Positions 27,633-34,406 of a stretch of 64,000 bases of DNA are shown one piece after another. A program made the position numbers and the translations under genes. This DNA comes from Anaerolineales bacterium (GTDB taxonomy: Bacteria; Chloroflexota; Anaerolineae; Anaerolineales; JABWBV01): positions 1 to 64,000 of the forward strand of contig JACKAX010000017.1 in assembly GCA_020634875.1 (NCBI GenBank). The letters run 5' to 3'. Position 1 is the stretch's first letter. Each line of letters begins with the position of its first letter. The notes under the pieces were generated by a model that was not told the DNA's origin, did no database searches, and worked only from the letters and a program-made list of their open reading frames with translations.

Positions 27633-27732
27633 GTTCCCACCAATTCCCACAATTTCCGGGAGTTCCAATTTCAGGTGCGAACCAACCGGAAGGGAATTAA
27701 TAAGTAAATATCTTGCTGTTCAGGAGTGAAAC

Positions 27733-28311
27733 ATGCAAACAGAAATCGTCATTTCAGGATTTGGGGGTCAGGGGGTGCTCTTTGCGGGGCAAGTTTTAGC
27801 GTATGCCGCCATGGATACCGGGCTAAACGTAACCTGGATTCCCTCGTATGGACCGGAGATGCGTGGGGGTACCGCAAACTGTACGGTCATTGTTTCAGAT
27901 GAGGAGATTGGTGCACCGTTGGTGAAAAACCCACTTGCAGTGATCGCCCTCAATCTACCTTCTTTAGATAAGTACGAACCGCTAGTCACTGACGGGGGCG
28001 TTCTAGTGGTCAATACGGCGCTGGTTAACCGTGAGGTTCAGCGCAAAGACTTAATTGTCATTGGCATTCCAGCCAATGAAATCGCCGAAAGGTTGGGAGA
28101 TAAGCGGCTGGCCAACATGGTGGCTGTAGGGGCGTTGCTTGGCGGATTAGAACAGGTTCGGGCAAAAACCGAACTGCCAGTTCCGTCTCTGGATGCCGTG
28201 ATTCAAGCCCTAAAGGATCACTTGCCGGAGCGGCACCAAAGACTAATTCCCGCCAATGTAGAAGCCCTCCATCAAGGGATGGCCTTTGTACCCGAACTTC
28301 CTGCTGTATAG
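27733..28311 (+). CDS. korC: 2-oxoacid:ferredoxin oxidoreductase gamma subunit
   Basis: A 192-aa subunit with the family opening [20 protein letters not shown] and the [18 protein letters not shown] segment. It binds CoA and completes the four-subunit enzyme. CAGGAG precedes ATG 27733. It is the last gene of the operon; a GC-rich hairpin follows at 28401. Confidence 0.93.
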   Translation: MQTEIVISGFGGQGVLFAGQVLAYAAMDTGLNVTWIPSYGPEMRGGTANCTVIVSDEEIGAPLVKNPLAVIALNLPSLDKYEPLVTDGGVLVVNTALVNREVQRKDLIVIGIPANEIAERLGDKRLANMVAVGALLGGLEQVRAKTELPVPSLDAVIQALKDHLPERHQRLIPANVEALHQGMAFVPELPAV

Positions 28312-28400
28312 AGCTGTACTGCTGGAAATTCACCCCTGGGACCTGGGGGCAGTTCTAACCTATTGGATTAGAGTGAGGGAAAACCGTCCAAACGCTCGAT

Positions 28401-28440
28401 GCGCCCCATGCTTGAAAAGGCATGGGGCGCTTTCGTTTTG
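28401..28440 (+). terminator. Terminator of the kor operon
   Basis: GCGCCCCATGC (28401-28411) pairs perfectly with GCATGGGGCGC (28420-28430), followed by TTTCGTTTT. The 11-bp GC-rich stem and T-rich tail fit a rho-independent terminator 90 nt after korC. Confidence 0.85.
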
Positions 28441-28447
28441 TGAGAAC

Positions 28448-28476
28448 TTGACGGCTCGATCTTGCACTCTTACAAT
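28448..28476 (+). promoter_or_regulatory. Sigma-70-like promoter of rnhA
   Basis: TTGACG (28448-28453) and TACAAT (28471-28476) are separated by exactly 17 nt. Transcription would start near 28483, only about four bases before the ATG at 28487. There is no Shine-Dalgarno site, so the message is probably leaderless. Confidence 0.7.
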
Positions 28477-28486
28477 CGCTTTCCCC

Positions 28487-29125
28487 ATGTCAAAACAAAA
28501 ATCATCCAAAACCTACGTTGTCTGGAAAGGCCGCAAACCGGGAATTTACCCCACCTGGGATGCCTGCAAAGCCCAAGTGGAAGGCTACCCCGGCGCATTG
28601 TATAAATCTTTTACCACGCGGACCGAAGCGGAATCTGCCTACCGACAATCTGTCACCTCTTTCGTGGGCAACCCCACCCCGCGAAACCTGGCCCCCGCGG
28701 ACCTCCGTACCCTGGGCATCACCCACCCCGACGCGGTCGCCGTGGATGCCGCGTGCAGTGGCAGCCCTGGCCCCGTCGAATACCGCGCCCGCTACCTGTT
28801 CTCCGGCAAACTCCTCTTTCATCAAGGCCCGTACCCCGACGGAACCAACAACGTCGGCGAATTCCTCGCGATTGTCCACGCTCTTGCCTATTTCCAACGC
28901 CAGGGAAGCGACGCCCCGATCTACTCCGATTCCGCCAACGCACTCTTATGGGTGAAACTCAAACGTTGCCGCACCAAACTCGCCCGCACCTCCCGCAACG
29001 CCGAACTCTTCGACCTGATCGCCCGCGCGGAAAAGTGGCTGGCGGAAAACCGCTATCCCAACCCCCTCCTCAAATGGAAAACCAGTGAATGGGGCGAAAT
29101 CCCCGCCGATTTTGGAAGGAAGTGA
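28487..29125 (+). CDS. rnhA: Ribonuclease HI with N-terminal viroplasmin-type domain
   Basis: A 212-aa protein. Residues about 8-50 (TYVVWKGRKPGIYPTWDACK) match the viroplasmin / RNase H1 N-terminal domain that binds RNA-DNA hybrids. The rest is an RNase H fold with catalytic candidates Asp in VDAACSG, Glu in NNVGEFLAI and Asp in IYSDSANAL. It removes RNA from RNA-DNA duplexes. The start at 28487 begins exactly at the conserved domain; the frame stays open upstream into the korC end but that part crosses the terminator. A promoter 11 nt upstream supports leaderless translation. Confidence 0.9.
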   Translation: MSKQKSSKTYVVWKGRKPGIYPTWDACKAQVEGYPGALYKSFTTRTEAESAYRQSVTSFVGNPTPRNLAPADLRTLGITHPDAVAVDAACSGSPGPVEYRARYLFSGKLLFHQGPYPDGTNNVGEFLAIVHALAYFQRQGSDAPIYSDSANALLWVKLKRCRTKLARTSRNAELFDLIARAEKWLAENRYPNPLLKWKTSEWGEIPADFGRK

Positions 29126-29137
29126 GTGTGTAGTGCG

Positions 29138-29187
29138 ATGTAGTGCGAATTGCCAATTCGCAAGCGATTTAGCAATTTGTACTACAT
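29138..29187. repeat. Palindromic intergenic element
   Basis: Bases 29138-29152 and 29173-29187 are inverted repeats matching at 13 of 15 positions, and GCGAATT/AATTCGC forms a second small stem inside. It lies just after rnhA and may also act as a processing or termination hairpin. Confidence 0.6.
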
Positions 29188-29218
29188 ACAAGTGCAATTT
29201 CGCTCAACCTGACTATCT

Positions 29219-29333
29219 TGTCATTTCGACCTACGGGAGAAATCTCTGGAGCGTGCTGAGAAATCGTCTATCCATCAGGCAGGCTCATCGGACGGTTGTT
29301 ACAGGGATTCCTCACTGCGTTCAGAGAATGACA
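29219..29333. repeat. Intergenic repeat with TGTCATTT/GAATGACA ends
   Basis: The 115-nt segment starts with TGTCATTTC and ends with AGAATGACA, near-perfect inverted termini, with AGAAATCT and GGGATTCC inside. It resembles the short TGTCATT-bounded repeats I know from other environmental bacterial genomes. It ends exactly at the stop of the ABC transporter gene. Confidence 0.5.
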
Positions 29334-31163
29334 TTAAGTCGCCTGTCCCTTAAACTGGCTCATATACAGGTGATGATAAAACCCCTTTTGCGCCAACAAC
29401 TCTTTGTGATTCCCCCGCTCGATAATTTCCCCATCTTTGATCACTAATAATTCACTCGCCTCGCGGATGGTACTCAACCGGTGAGCAATGACAAAACTCG
29501 TGCGCCCCGCCATGAGGCGGAGCATGGATTTCTGAATGCGCGCCTCAGTGCGGGTGTCCACACTGCTGGTAGCCTCGTCGAGGATCAGAATGCGCGGGTC
29601 AGCCAAAATGGAACGGGCAATGGTGAGCAGTTGGCGTTGACCCTGGCTGAGATTGCTCCCACGTTCAGAGAGCATCGTCTCATAGCCATGTGGCAGTTGG
29701 CGGATGAAATGATCGGCGTCGGCCATTTTCGAGGCCTGGATGCACTCTTCGTCGGTCGCGTCCAGCCGTCCGTAGCGGATGTTGTCCATCACGGTAGCGG
29801 AAAACAGGAAGGTGTCTTGCAGTACGATTCCCAGTTGGCGGCGTAGGCTGGATTTTTCAACGTGGCGGATGTCATGGTCGTCAATCGTGATGGCACCACT
29901 GTCAATGTCGTAAAAACGCGAGAGCAGGTTCACCAGCGTGGTTTTGCCCGCCCCGGTAGGGCCGACGAGGGCGATGGCTTGACCTGGTTCGGCGTGTAGG
30001 GTCATGTTTTTGATGACGGGGATGCCGGGCAGATAGCTGAACGTGACCTGATCGAAGTGGACTTCGCCGCGAATCGTGTCGAGGGGTTTAGCGTCGGGGT
30101 CGTCCACCAACTCGCGAGGGGTGTCCATCACTTCGAAGACGCGCTCTGCTCCGGCCAGGGCTGCCTGGATATCGTTGTAAATATTCGCCAACTGTCGAAG
30201 GGGTTGGATGAACCGGCGTCCGTAACTGATGAACGTGGCAATCGCCCCGACCGTTGCGAGGTCGCGGATGGCGAGCCAGCCCCCCACGCCCGCGAGCACG
30301 ATCACGAACAGGTTGCCGAGGATATTGGTGAGCGGCATCAGCAGGAGCGCGTAGGAGTTCGCATAGACACCCGCGCGGTACACAGCCTCGTTGTGTTCGC
30401 GAAAGGTTTCGACCGCCCGATCATTGCGCCTGAACGCCTTCACCACCCGTTGCCCGCTGATGTTTTCTTCCATCGTGCCGTTGAGCTGTCCCAGGCTTTT
30501 TTGCAAATCCCGAAACCCCCGCCGCGTGTACCGGGCCACAAATCCGGTGAACCAAAACGTGATCGGGACCACCACCAACGCGGCCAATGCCAACCAGACA
30601 TTGAGCACAAACATCGCGACGAGAATTCCGACAAGGGTCAGACCGCCCGCCACGAGCGAGGTGACATTTTGGGAAATAGCCTGGTTGATAGCGTCAATGT
30701 CGTTGGTCAGTCGGCTCATCAGTTCCCCGGCAGGGTTGCGGTCGTAAAAGCTGAGGGAGAGGCTTTGCAGGTGTTTGAATAAATCTTGGCGGAGTTGGCG
30801 CAGTGCGCTTTGAGAGATGCGCGCCATGAACCAGTCGGAAGTGGATTGGAACGCGGCACTGAGCAGGTATACCGTCAGCATCAGCAGGGCGATGCGGATC
30901 AGTCCGGCGACATCGTGGGTGCTGATAAAGCGGTCAATCGCAACACCCATCAGGTACGGGCCGACGAGGTCGAGTAGGGTGTACACGAGAACAAGCACGA
31001 ACACGCCGCTCAACGCGGGCAGATGGGGGCGAAGATAGTACAGGAAACGGCGCAACGCGTGGCGGGCGTCTTTGGCGCGTTCGACACTGCGCGGGGTGGC
31101 CGGGCCGCGCATCAGGTTGGGGTTCATTTGGGCTTGTTTGGTGTCGGTGGGTTGGTTAGACAT
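29334..31163 (-). CDS. ABC exporter half-transporter, catalytically complete partner
   Basis: A 609-aa protein: six membrane helices (about 45-340) followed by a nucleotide-binding domain with Walker A GPTGAGKTT, signature LSQGQRQ, Walker B ILILDEATSSVD (catalytic Glu present) and switch IAHRLSTI (His present). It pairs with the neighbouring half-transporter to form a heterodimeric exporter of the TM287/288, BmrCD or LmrCD type, probably for drugs or lipids. ATG 31163 follows GGGAGG and overlaps the upstream stop by 8 nt, so translation is coupled. The frame is open a further 84 codons upstream, but that region belongs to the partner gene in another frame. Confidence 0.93.
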   Translation of the reverse strand: MSNQPTDTKQAQMNPNLMRGPATPRSVERAKDARHALRRFLYYLRPHLPALSGVFVLVLVYTLLDLVGPYLMGVAIDRFISTHDVAGLIRIALLMLTVYLLSAAFQSTSDWFMARISQSALRQLRQDLFKHLQSLSLSFYDRNPAGELMSRLTNDIDAINQAISQNVTSLVAGGLTLVGILVAMFVLNVWLALAALVVVPITFWFTGFVARYTRRGFRDLQKSLGQLNGTMEENISGQRVVKAFRRNDRAVETFREHNEAVYRAGVYANSYALLLMPLTNILGNLFVIVLAGVGGWLAIRDLATVGAIATFISYGRRFIQPLRQLANIYNDIQAALAGAERVFEVMDTPRELVDDPDAKPLDTIRGEVHFDQVTFSYLPGIPVIKNMTLHAEPGQAIALVGPTGAGKTTLVNLLSRFYDIDSGAITIDDHDIRHVEKSSLRRQLGIVLQDTFLFSATVMDNIRYGRLDATDEECIQASKMADADHFIRQLPHGYETMLSERGSNLSQGQRQLLTIARSILADPRILILDEATSSVDTRTEARIQKSMLRLMAGRTSFVIAHRLSTIREASELLVIKDGEIIERGNHKELLAQKGFYHHLYMSQFKGQAT

Positions 31164-32922
31164 TTTGACCTCCCAAATCTCCCGCCAAAACGCCATCGCC
31201 GAGTTGGGAGTCGTAAATTTCTTGATAGGTGGGGCTGGATTGCATGAGTTCCCGGTGCGTGCCAAGCGCGACGATTTGTCCGTGGTCGAGGACGACGATT
31301 TTGTCTGCGTTGAGGACGGTGCTGATGCGTTGGGCGACGATGAAACTGGTGCGCCCGCGCATGATCGTTTCGAGTGCGTCCTGGATTTTGCTTTCGGTTT
31401 CCACGTCCACCGCACTGGTGCTGTCGTCGAGGATCAGGATTTTGGGTTGGACGAGGAGGGCACGGGCGATGGCGATGCGCTGTTTTTGGCCCCCGGACAG
31501 GTTGACGCCGCGTTGTTCGACGTGGGTATCGTATCCGTCGGGTAGGTCAACGATGAAGGGGTGGGCTTGCGCGGCTTTGGCGGCGGCGACGATTTCTTCG
31601 AAGGTCGCGGTGGGATGCCCGTAGGCGATGTTGTCCCGCACGGTGCCGGAGAAGAGCACGGTTTCTTGCAGGGCAACGCCGACCTGTGCGAGGAGCGAAT
31701 CCTGCGTGAGGTCGCGGACATCCACGCCGTCAATCAATATCCGGCCCCCGGAGACATCGTAGAAACGCGGGATCAGGTTGACGAGGGTGGATTTGCCGGA
31801 GCCGGTCGCGCCGAGGATGGCGATGGTTTCGCCGGGTTCGGCAGTGAGGTTGATGTTTTGGAGAACGGGGTCGGCGCAGTCACCATCGTAGGAGAAGCAG
31901 ACGTTTTCGTAGGTGACACGCGCGGGGACGGCGTCCGGCAAGGGGTGGGCAGCGGGGAAGTCCACCACGTCGGGGGTGTTGGTCAGGACTTCGTTCACGC
32001 GTTCGGCGGAGACGTTGGCGGCGGCCATCACCTGCGCGAGGTTGGACATGATCACGAGCGGGGTCATCGTCGTGAGCAGGTAATTTGTGAAGGCGACGAT
32101 TTCCCCCAGGGTGAGCGTGCCGTGAATGGCTTGTAAACCACCCGCCCAAATCACGATGACGATGCCCACGTTGATCAGGAAGGTGAGCGAAGGCATGAGA
32201 AAGGCCATCCACTGCATGACGCGGATGGAGCGTTCGGCGAAGTCTTCGTTGGCGAGGGCGAAACGGTCGGTTTCGTGCGCGGCCCGGTTGAAGGCTTTGA
32301 CGACGCGGACGCCTGCAATGTTTTCTTGCAGGACGGTGTTGAGGGCGTCGAGTTTGCGTTGGACGGCAAGGTAGAGGGGCTGAGTGTGGGAGATGAACCA
32401 GACGATGATCACACCCATCACGAGCAGGAGCGGCATGAGGGTGGTCGCGAGCCGCGGGCTGGTGGAAAACATCAGGATGATGCTGCCGATCATGAGGAGC
32501 GGGGCGCGGGTGCCGATGCGGATGAAGGTGCGGATGATCCGCACGATCATGGTGATGTCGCTGGTGAGGCGAACCATCAGTTGCCCGGTGCGGAGGCGGT
32601 CGAGGTTGCCGAAGGAGAAGGTTTGAATTTTGAGAAAAAGGGCCTCGCGTAAGTCGCGGCCAAAGCCTTCGCTGGCTTGTACGGAGAGGTTGTTGTTGAG
32701 AATGGCGAAAATGGTGCTCAAGACGGTGATCAAGAGCATGAACGCAGTGGTTCTGAGGATCATCGCCTGATCTTTTTGGGCGATGCCCTGGTCAATGATG
32801 TGTTGGATCAGGCGGGGAATCGCTAAGTCCATGACCACGACCGCCGTGAGGAAGATCAGTGCCCAGGTGCTCTGTTTGCGGTAAGGGCCGAGGAAACGCG
32901 TGAGTTTGAGGATGTCGTTCAT
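31156..32922 (-). CDS. ABC exporter half-transporter, degenerate-site partner
   Basis: A 588-aa protein with six membrane helices and a nucleotide-binding domain: Walker A GATGSGKST, signature LSGGQKQR, Walker B ILILDDSTSAVD (Asp in place of the catalytic Glu) and switch VAQRISTV (Gln in place of His). These two substitutions are the classic mark of the non-hydrolysing site in heterodimeric exporters. TATAAT read on the minus strand (32936-32931) lies 8 nt before the ATG, so the message is probably leaderless. It is the first gene of a two-gene operon. Confidence 0.93.
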   Translation of the reverse strand: MNDILKLTRFLGPYRKQSTWALIFLTAVVVMDLAIPRLIQHIIDQGIAQKDQAMILRTTAFMLLITVLSTIFAILNNNLSVQASEGFGRDLREALFLKIQTFSFGNLDRLRTGQLMVRLTSDITMIVRIIRTFIRIGTRAPLLMIGSIILMFSTSPRLATTLMPLLLVMGVIIVWFISHTQPLYLAVQRKLDALNTVLQENIAGVRVVKAFNRAAHETDRFALANEDFAERSIRVMQWMAFLMPSLTFLINVGIVIVIWAGGLQAIHGTLTLGEIVAFTNYLLTTMTPLVIMSNLAQVMAAANVSAERVNEVLTNTPDVVDFPAAHPLPDAVPARVTYENVCFSYDGDCADPVLQNINLTAEPGETIAILGATGSGKSTLVNLIPRFYDVSGGRILIDGVDVRDLTQDSLLAQVGVALQETVLFSGTVRDNIAYGHPTATFEEIVAAAKAAQAHPFIVDLPDGYDTHVEQRGVNLSGGQKQRIAIARALLVQPKILILDDSTSAVDVETESKIQDALETIMRGRTSFIVAQRISTVLNADKIVVLDHGQIVALGTHRELMQSSPTYQEIYDSQLGDGVLAGDLGGQNV

Positions 32923-32930
32923 TGGGGCGA

Positions 32931-32936
32931 ATTATA
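32931..32936 (-). promoter_or_regulatory. -10 box of the ABC exporter operon
   Basis: A perfect TATAAT on the minus strand ends 8 nt before the ATG at 32922. The -35 region is weak. Transcription would begin within a few bases of the start codon. Confidence 0.55.
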
Positions 32937-32954
32937 CGCCTCACGAACCTTACA

Positions 32955-33617
32955 TCACTCGCCCAATAATTCTCGCAACTGACGAAGCGCTTGATTGTCT
33001 ACCACCGCCAACACCTCATCCTCCGGCAAAAACATCATATTCCCGCGCGGCGTAAGCACTTTGCCTTCACGAATGATCGCCGCGATGGTACAAGTTTCGG
33101 GTAAAGACAAATCCTTCAAAGGGGCATCCAACAGTCCAGAACCTGGCCGCAGTTTCTCCTCCACCAGCGAATACTCGCCTCGCCGCAGTTTGAGCAAGGT
33201 CATCATATCCCCCAGCGACATCTCCTCCGCCACCAACCGCGCAAAAATCTCCGTCTGATTCAACGCCACGTCCACGCCCATTTCGGCGGTGAACAGCCAG
33301 AAATTTTTTGGGTTGTTCACGCGTGCAATCGTTCGCGGTACGTGAAACTCGAACTTCGCCAGCGTCGTGATCACTAGATTCGCCTCATCTTCCCCCGTTA
33401 CTGCGGCCAGCACATTCGCCTGCCCAATCCCCGCGGCCTCCAAAACCCCTGGCGAACTACCATCCCCCACCACCAGCACCTCTGCCGGGAGTTCGTCCGC
33501 TAATTTCGCCACGATTTCAAGCCGGTTTTCAATCAACCGCACCTGATACCCATCCGTCACCAATTGCTGTGCCAAAAACGCACCGGTTTTACCGCCGCCA
33601 ACCACAATTACAAACAT
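32955..33617 (-). CDS. TrkA/KtrA-type RCK potassium-channel regulatory protein (second copy)
   Basis: A 220-aa protein. Residues 1-130 form a Rossmann NAD-binding RCK_N domain with the glycine loop VVGGGKTGAFLA and acidic RLIENR. Residues about 140-220 form an RCK_C domain. Such proteins gate K+ transporters in response to nucleotides. GAGGT precedes the ATG at 33617, 12 nt from the stop of the first TrkA-like gene, so the two form an operon and may form a heteromer. No TrkH/KtrB pore is in the window; the partner could be the permease encoded at 37287. Confidence 0.9.
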   Translation of the reverse strand: MFVIVVGGGKTGAFLAQQLVTDGYQVRLIENRLEIVAKLADELPAEVLVVGDGSSPGVLEAAGIGQANVLAAVTGEDEANLVITTLAKFEFHVPRTIARVNNPKNFWLFTAEMGVDVALNQTEIFARLVAEEMSLGDMMTLLKLRRGEYSLVEEKLRPGSGLLDAPLKDLSLPETCTIAAIIREGKVLTPRGNMMFLPEDEVLAVVDNQALRQLRELLGE

Positions 33618-33629
33618 AAGATACCTCGC

Positions 33630-34277
33630 TTACACATCCAACAATTGCTTCAACTGCTCCATTGCCGAAGCAGCCACCGTCAAATGCAGCACATCCCGCG
33701 CCATAAACGCCGTCCCGATAAAAGGGATCAACGCATGTTCCTGCCGGGTGATCGCCGTCACGCTAATCTCGCCGGGAATGCTCAAATCCCGCACCAACCG
33801 CCCCACCAACCGCGGCGGAACTTCGACCGACAGGATCGCCACTTCGCCATTGCCAAACGTAAAGATCGGGTCCAGTTCCGCGTGGGTGAGTAGTTCCCGA
33901 ATGCGTTCAGCTCCCCACGTGGTGGAAGAAATCGTTCGTAAGCCCAACCGCTGATAAATCTCCGCCCGCCGCGGATCGTACAAACGCGCCACCACGCGCG
34001 GCACATGAAACACCTCCCGAGCAATCCGCGCCGCGACGATGTTCGCATTGTCCGACGAACTGGTCGCCGCGAACGCGTCCGCTTCCTCGATCCCGGCCTT
34101 GAGCAGCACCTCGCGGTCGAACCCAATCCCTTTCACGCGTTGGCCCTTAAATCGCTCGGGCAAGCGCGCCAGCGCATGGGCATCGTAGTCCACCACCGTA
34201 ACCGCGTGCCCCTCATCCGACAAAATGTAGGCCAGTTGTTCGCCAACGCGCCCGCAACCCATCACAATCACTTTCAT
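33630..34277 (-). CDS. TrkA/KtrA-type RCK potassium-channel regulatory protein (first copy)
   Basis: A 215-aa protein with RCK_N (VMGCGRVGEQLAYIL, then VTVVDYDAHAL) and RCK_C domains, a paralogue of the product of 32955-33617. AAGGAGG upstream fixes ATG 34277, although the frame is open 28 codons further. The gene lies 130 nt after the P-type ATPase gene with a terminator between, so the two RCK genes have their own promoter or depend on read-through. Confidence 0.9.
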   Translation of the reverse strand: MKVIVMGCGRVGEQLAYILSDEGHAVTVVDYDAHALARLPERFKGQRVKGIGFDREVLLKAGIEEADAFAATSSSDNANIVAARIAREVFHVPRVVARLYDPRRAEIYQRLGLRTISSTTWGAERIRELLTHAELDPIFTFGNGEVAILSVEVPPRLVGRLVRDLSIPGEISVTAITRQEHALIPFIGTAFMARDVLHLTVAASAMEQLKQLLDV

Positions 34278-34334
34278 ACGGCCTCCTTCATTGAGCCTGA
34301 AAAATGCTTCCGTAACAGCCAGAAGGTGTCCCTG

Positions 34335-34380
34335 AAAAAAGGATGAAAGGCGAATGTACATTCCCCTTTCATCCTTTTTT
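34335..34380 (-). terminator. Rho-independent terminator after the P-type ATPase gene
   Basis: Bases 34335-34350 and 34365-34380 pair over 16 bp, with a further GAATG/CATTC stem inside. On the minus strand the stem ends in a run of six U. It closes the P-type ATPase transcript before the RCK genes. Confidence 0.85.
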
Positions 34381-34406
34381 TAGGGAAATTTCCTCCCCAG
34401 GCCTCG

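Noticed and set aside
28286..28486. N-terminal extension of RNase HI
   Set aside because: It would span the end of korC, a terminator hairpin and the promoter; the conserved domain begins at the ATG at 28487.
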